This document shows, in pieces, positions 24,441 to 32,784 of a DNA stretch of 45,253 bases. Position numbers and translations under genes: made by a program. How positions within the stretch are numbered: the first letter of the stretch is position 1; each line of letters starts with the position of its first letter. Below the pieces are notes generated by a model. The model was not told the DNA's origin, made no database searches, and saw nothing but the letters and a program-made list of their open reading frames with translations. Source of the stretch: Brevibacillus sp. (GTDB taxonomy: Bacteria > Bacillota > Bacilli > Brevibacillales > Brevibacillaceae); assembly GCA_029240815.1 (NCBI GenBank), contig JARDZO010000008.1:1-45253 (forward strand), written 5' to 3'.

Positions 24441-25363
24441 GAGCCCACCCCCTTGGTAATTTCCAAAAAGATTTCTTCCAGATTGCCTTCCGCCTCGTTG
24501 AATGCCGCCACGGGAAAGCCCGCTGCGGTCAACTCGTGGAGCAGTTGGACCTGCTGTTCGTCATTTCCGGCAAAACCTGCAACCACCCAGTTCCCTTCAC
24601 GGGATACACCAGAGACCACGGGCATTTCACGCAAACGCGTCATCGCTTCCTCCACCCGATCCAGCAAGCGAATGCGAAGCACACGCTTTTCCTGCATTTT
24701 CGCGTAGATTTCATCGACTCGGCCAAATGCGACCGGATTACCTTCTTCAATAATGCCGATGACATCACACATTTCCGCCAGCTCCGGCAGGATGTGCGAG
24801 CTGATGATGATCGTCTTGCCCATGTCTCTCAGCTCTTTTAAAATCTCCCGCAGCTCGATCCGCGCCCTCGGGTCCAAGCCGGATGCCGGTTCATCCAGGA
24901 TCAACACTTCCGGGTTGTGTATCAGGGAACGGGCGAGACCCAGCCGCTGCTTCATCCCGCGCGAGAGTGAATCGACATAAGCCTCCCGCTTGTGGCTCAG
25001 ATTCACCAGCTCAAGCAGCTGCGGAATGATCTGCTTGCGTTCGGCAAGGGGGATGTCGTAGTTGGCCCCGTAAAAATCGAGATATTCTTCCGCTGTCAGA
25101 TTGTCGTACACACCGAAAAAGTCAGGCATGTAACCGATTAGCTTGCGCACTTCCTTGGGATGCTGCGTGACTTCAAAGCCACCCACGTACGCTTTTCCGC
25201 TCGTCGGTTCCAGCAAGGTCGCCAGAATGGACATAGTCGTTGATTTACCCGCGCCATTTGGGCCGACGAAGCCAAAAACCGTCCCCTTATCGATTTCGAG
25301 GGTCAGCCCTTTGAGCGCCTCCATTTTTCCGTATCGTTTTCGCAGGTTTTGTATTTGGATCAC
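24437..25363 (-). CDS. ABC transporter ATP-binding protein (ABC-2 type)
   Basis: 308 residues. Walker A G-P-N-G-A-G-K-S at 34-41, signature LSRGM at 133-137, Walker B LILDEP at 154-159, D-loop SGLD, and H-loop in SSHIL. The C-terminal 80 residues are an accessory domain common in the CcmA/GldA/YxlF group. It powers the permease encoded next to it. The GTG start overlaps the stop of the upstream gene (GTGA). Confidence 0.95.
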   Translation of the reverse strand: MIQIQNLRKRYGKMEALKGLTLEIDKGTVFGFVGPNGAGKSTTMSILATLLEPTSGKAYVGGFEVTQHPKEVRKLIGYMPDFFGVYDNLTAEEYLDFYGANYDIPLAERKQIIPQLLELVNLSHKREAYVDSLSRGMKQRLGLARSLIHNPEVLILDEPASGLDPRARIELREILKELRDMGKTIIISSHILPELAEMCDVIGIIEEGNPVAFGRVDEIYAKMQEKRVLRIRLLDRVEEAMTRLREMPVVSGVSREGNWVVAGFAGNDEQQVQLLHELTAAGFPVAAFNEAEGNLEEIFLEITKGVGS

Positions 25364-27741
25364 GGATTGGTCACCTTCCCTTCCACACTGACGCTAGGAA
25401 TGCCGATGTGGCGATGATCTGGAAACTGGTGAGAAAATTTCAGCCGCACTACGCTATCCCCGGAAATGTACGCTGCTGCCTTGTCTCCCGTCATCTTGTT
25501 ATTAACAAAAGCTTTGTCATAAGGCTCAAACGCTTTTGTCTTCCAGTTGTAAACCTGTTTGTCAAATGGTGTGTTGTCATCCGACCAGGTGTAGAGATAC
25601 AGATTGGAAATTTGCAGCTTTTGCCCATCCTGGTTCAGGTTGACGTCAAAGCTGATGTCTCCAGCTGGCATCATGAAACCATCCCCCAGGTCATCAACTG
25701 AAACAGAGCTTCCCGCCATGGTGACGTCAAAGGTCCCTGCCGGGTAATATACGCGACCGTCCTTGGCAGGCTTGATCTGTAAAGGAGAGGTAACCAGCGA
25801 GAGGCTGTCCGGATGAATCGTTTCTCCTTTTATGGATGCGTCCACGATCGGCTCGTTCGCCCAGCCTGCAATCATCACCTGTGCCGCTTGGGATGATCCA
25901 CCTCGTCTGAATTCGACTATTTGCGCCATGACTTGCTCGCGTGTATTTTCATAGGGATTAGCCGATGCATGATTAGGCACGAGCAGGCCAGACAGACGCT
26001 GATTTTGCCCTTTTCTCGACTGCATCTGGGAATCTGGCTGGAAAGACAGCTTTACTTGCACAGTATCCCCTGGTGCCATTTCCGGGAACTCTTGCACCTG
26101 CATCCCTGATACGACTTTTACACTTTTGAGTGCATATTTGCTTTTGTTTGTGACCGTGCCTGTCAAAGCCCCATCGGCGTAGGACAAGTCAGAGACAAAC
26201 GTCCCGGCATCGGTAACCGTCTGTTCTGTAGCCACCTTGCGCATGGACCAAAATTCAACGTCACGGAACTGAATATCCGTATGATCCGGCTGCAGGGACG
26301 CCCAGATTCTCGGGATCTCATCGAATCGACGACTCTCAATGATCGGCTGGGACAAGCCCTGACCTGCGATTGTCACTTTGTAATCACCGCTAGTCGGCAC
26401 GAAGAAGGCTGTTACCCCTTTCGCTTTGGCCTGACCGTCTCCCGACATTTCCACATAACCTGTCTGATGGACCAACACGCCCATTCCACGCTGCATCGCA
26501 CCAAAGGAAAAGATTCCGACACCAGTCACAACAGATAAAACGGGAACGATCGCCCACATGTAGCTCTGTTTGCGCTTGTATCGCAGAAGGTAAAAAAGGA
26601 TGGGGCCTGCAATCAGCGCATAGATCCCAAAAAAGAGAGCAAACCAGCCAACCTCCGGGATTTTTAAGGCCGGAATCCGATCCGCCGCTTCACTGAGCGG
26701 CCAGATGCTATCCGTGAGCGAATCACGATTGCGATCCAGCGTGGAACCAAATGATTTGATCAGTGTATCTGCCCAGAGCTTGCTGTTTCCTGTCCAGCTG
26801 GCGAGCGGCTCAGCTGCCAGGTCATAGGCTACATACAAAACTTTCCCTTCGCCGACTGTCCGAGATGCGAACAACGGCTGGTTGCCTTCTATGTACCACG
26901 CTTTCCCGGCTTTCACTTTACCGGTGCTAATCGTAAAAGGAGCATTCAACTCTACCGCTTTGTTTTTGTCGATCGCCAAGCTTGCCAGTGATTGCACCTG
27001 AGTCTCACCGCTGACCTCGACTGGCGAGAGATCAGCCAGGACATCTGCCGTTTTTTTATACTGAGCGCCACCTGCCATGATTAGCATCCCGCCAGATTTA
27101 GTCCAATCGCGAATCGCCTGAATTTGTTGGGCATTCAACGTATCCAGCGCAAAGTTGTTCAGCACAAGCAGATCGATCATGCGCAGCTGGGCACCTGCCG
27201 TCGGTACCTGATCCGGCTTCATCGGAAGGACTTTGACCTCATTCGAGAAGGACGCCTTTGGCAGCACTCCCAGAAAATTTGCGGTATCCGGATCCTCTGC
27301 CAGTACACCTATCAACAGCGTATCGCTGTTGTAGCGTCTGCCACCAACTGGTGCTTTGACCAGGATCTCGTCATTCTTCATCAGCGCCACATAGGAATCA
27401 GGACGAACCTCAGATCCAGGCACGGTGATGGTAATCTGCTTCGTCGCCCCTTTCGCGATGGAAATGGGCTGATAATACGATACAGAAAACGTATTGTTTC
27501 CCCTGTCTCCTGTCGCGACTGCGATGTCTCCTTCGACATCAGGTCCATTGTTTGTCACCGTTACTTGTACGGGGACCATGCCTGTTTCCTTGTATTCGCC
27601 ACCTACACCCGCAGTGACGCCTAACTGTATGGCCGCCTCCGCTCGGGCTATGGTCGCCCATCCTCCTGGCATTGCCGCCACCAGCAGCAAGCAGGCACAG
27701 ATGGTCATCAGCCACCGCTTGTACTCCTTTGCCGTATTCAT
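25360..27741 (-). CDS. Large secreted/membrane protein heading the ABC-MoxR-VWA operon
   Basis: 793 residues. An N-terminal signal sequence (WLMTICACLLLVAAMPGGW, then A-R-A) is followed by a beta-sandwich region (TVTNNGPDVEGDIAV), then an amidotransferase-like/DUF4350-like segment (MIDLLVLNNFALDTLNAQQ, SGGMLIMAGGA) as in GldG-like partners of ABC-2 transporters. Two membrane helices lie near the middle (FALFFGIYALIAGPILFYLL and the following VPVLSVVTGVGIFSFGAM), with a long C-terminal extracellular beta-rich part. The start at 27741 has GGAGGTAGGG before it; the longer starts at 27759 and 27795 do not. It is probably the extracytoplasmic partner of the exporter. Confidence 0.8.
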   Translation of the reverse strand: MNTAKEYKRWLMTICACLLLVAAMPGGWATIARAEAAIQLGVTAGVGGEYKETGMVPVQVTVTNNGPDVEGDIAVATGDRGNNTFSVSYYQPISIAKGATKQITITVPGSEVRPDSYVALMKNDEILVKAPVGGRRYNSDTLLIGVLAEDPDTANFLGVLPKASFSNEVKVLPMKPDQVPTAGAQLRMIDLLVLNNFALDTLNAQQIQAIRDWTKSGGMLIMAGGAQYKKTADVLADLSPVEVSGETQVQSLASLAIDKNKAVELNAPFTISTGKVKAGKAWYIEGNQPLFASRTVGEGKVLYVAYDLAAEPLASWTGNSKLWADTLIKSFGSTLDRNRDSLTDSIWPLSEAADRIPALKIPEVGWFALFFGIYALIAGPILFYLLRYKRKQSYMWAIVPVLSVVTGVGIFSFGAMQRGMGVLVHQTGYVEMSGDGQAKAKGVTAFFVPTSGDYKVTIAGQGLSQPIIESRRFDEIPRIWASLQPDHTDIQFRDVEFWSMRKVATEQTVTDAGTFVSDLSYADGALTGTVTNKSKYALKSVKVVSGMQVQEFPEMAPGDTVQVKLSFQPDSQMQSRKGQNQRLSGLLVPNHASANPYENTREQVMAQIVEFRRGGSSQAAQVMIAGWANEPIVDASIKGETIHPDSLSLVTSPLQIKPAKDGRVYYPAGTFDVTMAGSSVSVDDLGDGFMMPAGDISFDVNLNQDGQKLQISNLYLYTWSDDNTPFDKQVYNWKTKAFEPYDKAFVNNKMTGDKAAAYISGDSVVRLKFSHQFPDHRHIGIPSVSVEGKVTNP

Positions 27742-27904
27742 TCGATTCCCTACCTCCATAGACGATTCTTCTAGCCGCAGATCCGTCAATTTCATACATA
27801 TAGAGACGGTTATATGAGAGAAAAAGCTACACGAATTTTCAAAACGTTAGAATTGCTTTTGCATGCTTCTACGGTATTTACTTTCGCTTTTCATCGTGTT
27901 ATTG

Positions 27905-27928
27905 TTATTTCGAAAATAATAGAAATAA
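27905..27928. promoter_or_regulatory. Candidate ArsR operator upstream of the arsR-like gene
   Basis: TTATTTC (27905-27911) and GAAATAA (27922-27928) form an inverted repeat with ten bases between, about 30 bases before the ATG at 27958. The TTTC/GAAA half-sites match those of the palindromes in front of the MFS gene, which suggests the regulator controls itself too. Confidence 0.45.
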
Positions 27929-27957
27929 GAAATGAATTCGACGAAGGGATGCTTACA

Positions 27958-28239
27958 ATGGGTGATGTCAGCATGGAAACGAATCAAGCGATAAAGGTAC
28001 ACAGGGCCCTAGGAGAGCAGACTCGCTACCGGATTGTCCAGATTTTGACGAAGGAAAGCAATCTGTGTCCAGCAGATCTGGAGAGCCGATTGGAGTCCGT
28101 AGCTCTGTCTACGCTATCTCATCACTTAAAACAGTTAGCGGATAGTGGTCTGCTCGTCTCCCAAAAAAAGGGGACCTATATCTACTACAGCCTGCATGTC
28201 GACACAGTAAAAAAATTCGCTCCCTATATGCTTGATTAA
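27958..28239 (+). CDS. ArsR family transcriptional regulator
   Basis: 93 residues with the winged-helix pattern of the ArsR family: ALGEQTRYRIVQIL (helix 1), the recognition helix in LSHHLKQLADSGLL, and the wing QKKGTYIYYSL. No Cys pair of the arsenite type is present in the recognition helix, so it probably senses an organic ligand, not a metal. The ATG at 27958 follows GAAGGG at nine bases; longer in-frame starts lack a site and add a non-homologous N-terminus. The same strand continues into an MFS gene, as in the B. subtilis ybzH/ybcL arrangement. Confidence 0.88.
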   Translation: MGDVSMETNQAIKVHRALGEQTRYRIVQILTKESNLCPADLESRLESVALSTLSHHLKQLADSGLLVSQKKGTYIYYSLHVDTVKKFAPYMLD

Positions 28240-28250
28240 TTTTTCGGTTA

Positions 28251-28352
28251 TATTTCTATATATCTAGAAACATAAAAACAGGCTCTTTTTCCCTCATCTT
28301 GATCATCCTGTCGACGTTTCGTTTTTATTTCTATATTTCTAGAAACATAAAA
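28251..28352 (+). promoter_or_regulatory. Two operator-like palindromes before the MFS gene
   Basis: TTTCTA-N6-TAGAAA occurs at 28253-28270 and again at 28328-28345, each followed by CATAAAA. The two copies are 75 bases apart, centre to centre, and differ at a single base in the 27-base unit. The second ends 33 bases before the MFS start. They are placed for repression by the ArsR protein encoded just upstream. Confidence 0.6.
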
Positions 28353-28378
28353 TAACGCAAGAAAAGAGGTAGACATCC

Positions 28379-29560
28379 ATGTCAAAAGTATGGAAGATTT
28401 ATATTCTTGCCCTGATCAGTTTTTTGGTTGGAACATCCGAATATATTATCGCGGGGATTCTGGACAAGATTTCGGCCAGTTTGGCTATTTCTGTAGTCGC
28501 TGCAGGTCAGTTGATCACCGTATTCTCTCTCGTGTACGCACTCGGTACACCCGTATTGATTGCACTCTCAGCCCGGTGGGAACGCCGAAAGCTACTCCTT
28601 TTCGCACTTGGACTCTTTGTTATCGCAAACGTCTTGGCTTACGCCCTGCCCGGATACGAATTGTTCATTGCCGCTCGTATTCTGATGGCTCTCGGTGCTG
28701 GTGTCGTCGTGGTCACGGCTCTGACGGTTGCTGCTAAAATTGCGCCACCAGGCAAGCAGGGCAGTGCTATCGCTACGGTTGTGATGGGCTTTACTGCCTC
28801 TCTCATCGTGGGTGTTCCTGTCGGAAGGATGATTGCCGCTGCCTACGACTGGAAAATCGTCTTCGGCGGGATCGGTGCTCTGGGGTTATTGGCGATGCTG
28901 GTTATTTTCCTCACCATTCCCCAAACAGAGGGTGACGCCCCGATTCCGTTACGCCAACAAGTAGCCCTGCTCAAACAACCCAAGATTGTCCTGTCCCTGC
29001 TCGTCAGCTTTTTTTGGTTGGGTGGATATTCCCTTGCCTATACTTATATCGCCCCTTACCTGTTGACGGTCGCTGGAATGAATGAAAGCACGTTAAATGC
29101 TGCATTGCTAGCATTCGGTATCGCCAGCCTGATCGGTTCAAAACTGGGTGGATACAGTACCGATCGCTGGGGCGTTTATCGTACGCTGATGTCTGGCATG
29201 ACCTTGCATATCGTAACGCTGTTCCTGTTAAGCTTGGCGGCTCACTCTACCGTCTTCGTGTTTCCTTTGTTAATCCTCTGGTCGTTCGCCGCTTGGTCTT
29301 CCGGTCCTACTCAGCAGTATCACTTAGTCACAATGGCTCCGGAATCTTCCGGCATCATGCTGAGCCTCAACAGTTCGGTCATGCAGCTCTCCATGGCAGC
29401 CGGTGCCGGGATCGGAGGCATCGTAGTCAACGGGGTATCTCTGGATTCAGTTACGTGGATAGGTGGTTTGGTGGTAGCGATCGCGCTTGGTATCATCTTC
29501 CCTGTCTACCGTCCCTCATCTTTTAAAAACGTGAGGGCGAGTAAAGCACATCAAGCATAA
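28379..29560 (+). CDS. MFS efflux transporter (DHA1 family, YbcL-like)
   Basis: 393 residues, twelve membrane helices. The loop after helix 2 carries the MFS motif A region (ALGTPVLIALSARWERRKLLL) in a form typical of AraJ/YdhP/YbcL-type sugar and drug efflux proteins. GTSEYIIAGIL in helix 1 is also characteristic. It should export a small compound with proton antiport. It is preceded by an ArsR-type regulator and two palindromes, so expression is probably induced by the exported compound. AGAGGT lies eight bases before the ATG. Confidence 0.87.
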   Translation: MSKVWKIYILALISFLVGTSEYIIAGILDKISASLAISVVAAGQLITVFSLVYALGTPVLIALSARWERRKLLLFALGLFVIANVLAYALPGYELFIAARILMALGAGVVVVTALTVAAKIAPPGKQGSAIATVVMGFTASLIVGVPVGRMIAAAYDWKIVFGGIGALGLLAMLVIFLTIPQTEGDAPIPLRQQVALLKQPKIVLSLLVSFFWLGGYSLAYTYIAPYLLTVAGMNESTLNAALLAFGIASLIGSKLGGYSTDRWGVYRTLMSGMTLHIVTLFLLSLAAHSTVFVFPLLILWSFAAWSSGPTQQYHLVTMAPESSGIMLSLNSSVMQLSMAAGAGIGGIVVNGVSLDSVTWIGGLVVAIALGIIFPVYRPSSFKNVRASKAHQA

Positions 29561-29565
29561 CCGGG

Positions 29566-29950
29566 CACACTTCTACCCTCGATCAGCTCGCCCTCGCAAT
29601 GTTCATCGAGGAAGGACATTTGGAAAAGTACATCAATCGGGTGAAAAAGCTGTACCGAAAACGCAGACAGACGCTCTGCGATGCACTGGAACGAACCTTT
29701 TCCGAGACAGGGGGCTTTCGTATTCTAGGAGCTTCTGCCGGATTGCACATGTGGTGTCCTTTGCAGGGATCCACTTTACTCCTGAGCTGCTGGATAAACT
29801 GAATGACGCTGGCGTTCGCGTCTACCCTGTAGAGGATCATGCGATTTGTCCAGGCAGACACACCGACAAGCTGATTGTCGGGTACGGAAACGTCTCTGAG
29901 GAGGAGATCGAGGAAGGCGTCAGGAGGCTCTACTCTGCGCTGTCTTTCGC
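29566..29950 (+). pseudogene. Remnant of a MocR-type (GntR/aminotransferase) regulator
   Basis: The first frame gives STLDQLALAMFIEEGHLEKY and continues with the RKRRQTLCDAL helix of fold-type I PLP enzymes as found at the C-terminus of MocR/PdxR regulators. Near 29750 the homology moves to another frame (SFAGIHFTPELLDKL, then VGYGNVSEEEIEEGVRRLY). The N-terminal DNA-binding part and most of the aminotransferase domain are missing. It is a 3' scrap with an internal frameshift. Its end runs into the 3' end of the convergent cupin gene. Confidence 0.72.
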
Positions 29951-30283
29951 TGAATATTCAGCCGGTGAAAACAGCACCAGTACGGTCAAATCTTCGGTCA
30001 TTGAATGAAAGCGATGGGGAACGTGTGCAGCCACAAAGACCAGGGAACCAGGCTCGACAGGCTGATCTACTTCCCCTACGCTCACGACACCACGACCCGC
30101 CGTGACCAAATAGAGCTCGTCTTCTGTATGAGGCTGCTGGCGATCTACCGCTCCTGCCGCTAGCTGGTATATCCCCGCGCTCATCGAGGGCACGCGTAAA
30201 AATTCATGGTATGGCTCGCCAGCTTGCGCTTGGGCTATTCGCAGTTGTTTCAGGTGGAAGAATGCTTTGTCCGGAACATTCAT
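29930..30283 (-). CDS. Small cupin-domain protein
   Basis: 117 residues with both cupin motifs: QPHTEDELYLVTAGRGVVSV (His-x-E-x4-...-G form) and PGSLVFVAAHVPHRFHS. The metal ligands are probably His52, Glu55 or Glu57, and His in PHRFH. Stand-alone cupins of this size are often metal-dependent sensors or isomerases; no specific activity is suggested here. The start is 18 bases after the lipoprotein stop with GAGGGAA before it, so the two are probably co-transcribed. Confidence 0.82.
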   Translation of the reverse strand: MNVPDKAFFHLKQLRIAQAQAGEPYHEFLRVPSMSAGIYQLAAGAVDRQQPHTEDELYLVTAGRGVVSVGEVDQPVEPGSLVFVAAHVPHRFHSMTEDLTVLVLFSPAEYSAKDSAE

Positions 30284-30301
30284 TTGCTTCCCTCGCTTCT
30301 T

Positions 30302-30778
30302 TTATTTCTTGTTCGCCAGTTCAAAATACTGCCCGAATTCTTTGCCGCATCCCTTTAACAGATACCCGATTTGACCATCCTTCTCTTGTTTTTCCTCTAT
30401 CCCTTCGCACTTGGTGACTTGGCGGCCTTTCTTGTTACCGCCAAACTTGTCCATCGAGTCGTCATAGGCATACCCCACTATTTTTCCATCATATACCAAT
30501 TCTTCGAAAATAGGATCGCCTTCTACCGTATAGCTCGTGATACGTACTTGGTCTGCTTTCTGTTGGTCGACGTTCTTTGTGAACTGCTCCCATCTTTCCC
30601 AATTGGAAATGGTACTGTGCAGGTTGACGACATCTCCATTTTTGATGGCCTGCTCGGAACGATAGGGCTTCGTCGGCTCTGGAAATGCCGACTGTTTTCT
30701 ATCCGTTCCTGACTGCTCATCCTTTCCGCAGGCAACCAGAAAAAAAACGGCTACCAATAGCACGGATATTATCTTCAT
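30302..30778 (-). CDS. DUF4362 lipoprotein
   Basis: 158 residues with a lipoprotein signal peptide (lipobox L-V-A-C, Cys17). The mature part has the DUF4362 pattern: Y-R-S-E-Q-A-I-K-N-G-D-V-V-N near residue 40 and ITSYTVEGDPIFEELVYDGK in the middle. It is extracytoplasmic, function unknown. AAAGGAG lies 12 bases before the ATG, which is rather far. The downstream cupin gene follows closely on the same strand. Confidence 0.85.
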   Translation of the reverse strand: MKIISVLLVAVFFLVACGKDEQSGTDRKQSAFPEPTKPYRSEQAIKNGDVVNLHSTISNWERWEQFTKNVDQQKADQVRITSYTVEGDPIFEELVYDGKIVGYAYDDSMDKFGGNKKGRQVTKCEGIEEKQEKDGQIGYLLKGCGKEFGQYFELANKK

Positions 30779-30867
30779 CAGTGTGATTCGCTCCTTTGCT
30801 GTTTCCAGCGTATATCTTATATACGAGCTGTTTGCTCCATTCGTTTCGAAGCATCGTTATTGCGTAT

Positions 30868-32025
30868 CTACCCTGCTACCGTCCTCCCCTTGCTACCGGA
30901 CAATTTCCTTCTCGCAAATACCACGAATACCACAGCAGATAACGCCACGGATCCCGCGCAAACCGCGAATAAGATTTCGTAGCCCGTATACTGAGATACC
31001 CAGCCGAGAGCGATCGAGCCCAAGCCGATACCGAGATCGAACGCCGTCATAAACGAAGCTGTCGCGACTCCTCTCTTTTCTGGATGAGCTAATCGCAGAT
31101 TGGCGGCTTGGAGGGCTGGCTGTGCGGAACCGAAACCAATCCCGTACAACAGCGCGGCAAAGATGATGCCACCCAGCCCGCTCGCGAAGCTCAGTACAAC
31201 CAGAGACACAACTGTGAGCAGTAATGACGGAACGATCACATTCGCCTCACCGAGCCGGTCCGAGAGCTTGCCAGCGAAAGGCCTTGCCAGAGTGAGGGCC
31301 AACGCGTATACGAGGAAAAATGTGCCCGGGTTGATCTTGATCGACTCTGCGAATAGCGGCAGGAAAGTTGTGATACCTCCGTACGCCACAGCTAGAAAGA
31401 AGAGCGAAGAAGTAACGGGCAGTACCGATTTCTCGAAAATCACTATTTTTTTCGTCTCCGCCTTTGGCAAAAACGGGATTTTTGTCGTAAGCACCAGCAA
31501 GAATGCTACTACCGACAAAACCGTCGCAAGCAGAAACAAACTGTGAAACGAACCGTTCTGGATGACCCAGATTCCTAGCATCGGTCCAATCGCCATTGCC
31601 ACCGTCATCGCCATACCAAACCAGCCCATGCCTTCTCCACGACGCGAAGTCGGAATGATATCCGTTACCGAAGTGCTGACGGCCGTCGTGGAAAACGCCC
31701 AACTGGCTCCGTGCAGGACGCGGAGAGCCAGCAGTATCGCAATGCCGCCAATCCAGTCGTACAGGTACATCGACAAGGTAAAGAAAACAAGTCCCCAGAT
31801 CATGAAGGGTCGCCTGCCGTAGCGATCGAGCAGCCCTCCGACGAACGGCCGAAACACTACCGCAGTCAATGTAAATACGCCTGCGGCCAATCCGACCTGC
31901 GCCTCACTTCCGCCCATTTGCTTGATAAACAGCGGCAACGTGGGCAGCAGCAAATAAAATCCCGTAAATAAAATGAGCATCCCTAGCATCATTTGAATGA
32001 AAGACTTCGTCCATAGACGATCCAT
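30868..32025 (-). CDS. MFS transporter (PadR-linked)
   Basis: 385 residues with twelve membrane helices. Motif A is clear in the loop after helix 2 (GGLLDRYGRRPFM) and its repeat in the second half (GKLSDRLGEANV). It resembles YfcJ/YwfA-like and tetracycline-type drug efflux permeases of the DHA1 branch. GGGAGGGG lies seven bases before the ATG. The PadR regulator gene is 51 bases upstream on the same strand, which implies a substrate-inducible pump controlled in its own operon. Confidence 0.87.
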   Translation of the reverse strand: MDRLWTKSFIQMMLGMLILFTGFYLLLPTLPLFIKQMGGSEAQVGLAAGVFTLTAVVFRPFVGGLLDRYGRRPFMIWGLVFFTLSMYLYDWIGGIAILLALRVLHGASWAFSTTAVSTSVTDIIPTSRRGEGMGWFGMAMTVAMAIGPMLGIWVIQNGSFHSLFLLATVLSVVAFLLVLTTKIPFLPKAETKKIVIFEKSVLPVTSSLFFLAVAYGGITTFLPLFAESIKINPGTFFLVYALALTLARPFAGKLSDRLGEANVIVPSLLLTVVSLVVLSFASGLGGIIFAALLYGIGFGSAQPALQAANLRLAHPEKRGVATASFMTAFDLGIGLGSIALGWVSQYTGYEILFAVCAGSVALSAVVFVVFARRKLSGSKGRTVAG

Positions 32026-32076
32026 GCGCTTTCCCCTCCCTAAGGTGCCATTCGCTGCATGCCCTGCGGTCCAATG

Positions 32077-32628
32077 TTACTCTTCCCGAGTCTGCACCCG
32101 CTTGATCTCTTCCCGAATCCACTGCATGTCGACCTCGCCCAATCGCTTTCGATGATCGAACACCCGCAGGAGCTGAACGCGCTGCTTTTCCGGCTCAGGC
32201 TTGCTCGATATAAGGTACGCCTCGAAATCGGACACGTACCGGTAGTTCTTCTCCGCAATCTGCAAATACTGCTCAAGGCAGGCAAGCCGCACTTCTTTTG
32301 CGACATATTGAAAGTACACCATTTTGAACCGGAAAGTGAGCTCTGTCTCAGCCCCCGCGTCCGACTCCAGCGGCGCTCCCATCAGCTCGTGGAATTTCTC
32401 ATGACCCGCTTCCGTGATTCCGTATATTTTCCTCGTTCGTCCTCCCTTTGTTTCCTCTTCCATCCGCAAATGAATCCAGCCAGCATCCGTCATCCGGGAG
32501 AGAAGTGGATACAGGGTTCCTGAGCTGATTTTTCGTACGAGCCCGACTGAATTTTTCAGAACATCCTGTAGCATGTAGCCATGCTTGTCGCCTGTCATCA
32601 GCTCTCCCAAAACAAACAATTCGTACAA
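32077..32628 (-). CDS. PadR family transcriptional regulator
   Basis: 183 residues. It has the N-terminal winged helix of the PadR family (LYELFVLGELMTGDKHGYML, recognition helix SSGTLYPLLSRM, wing GGRTRKIYGITEAG) and a long C-terminal helical domain for dimerisation, as in the PadR-s2/Vir family. A TTG start at 32628 is chosen because GGTGGAGG lies seven bases upstream and the protein then begins at the conserved first helix. Upstream codons are in frame but lack a site. It probably represses its own operon with the MFS gene. Confidence 0.85.
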   Translation of the reverse strand: MYELFVLGELMTGDKHGYMLQDVLKNSVGLVRKISSGTLYPLLSRMTDAGWIHLRMEEETKGGRTRKIYGITEAGHEKFHELMGAPLESDAGAETELTFRFKMVYFQYVAKEVRLACLEQYLQIAEKNYRYVSDFEAYLISSKPEPEKQRVQLLRVFDHRKRLGEVDMQWIREEIKRVQTREE

Positions 32629-32663
32629 ACCCGTGCCTCCACCCTTCTTTATATAGGTCGTTT

Positions 32664-32690
32664 CGATACATATAATATATATCGTCACGA
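32664..32690. promoter_or_regulatory. Operator-like palindromes before padR
   Basis: CGATA (32664-32668) and TATCG (32680-32684) form an inverted repeat with 11 bases between, next to TCGT-C-ACGA (32682-32690). Both lie 35-60 bases upstream of the PadR start in a very AT-rich promoter region, as expected for an autoregulatory site. Confidence 0.4.
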
Positions 32691-32724
32691 CTTATATATC
32701 TACCCTAATTTTCCATTTACAGAA

Positions 32725-32770
32725 AAAGCCAATCACCCATGAGGTGTTGCGCCCATGGGTGATTGGCTTT
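32725..32770 (-). terminator. Strong terminator of the small frameshifted gene
   Basis: A 17-base perfect stem (32725-32741 with 32754-32770) with a 12-base loop. On the minus strand it is followed by five U residues. It lies 15 bases beyond the stop at 32785, and so belongs to the leftward small gene rather than to padR. Confidence 0.85.
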
Positions 32771-32784
32771 CAAAAAATGACCTT

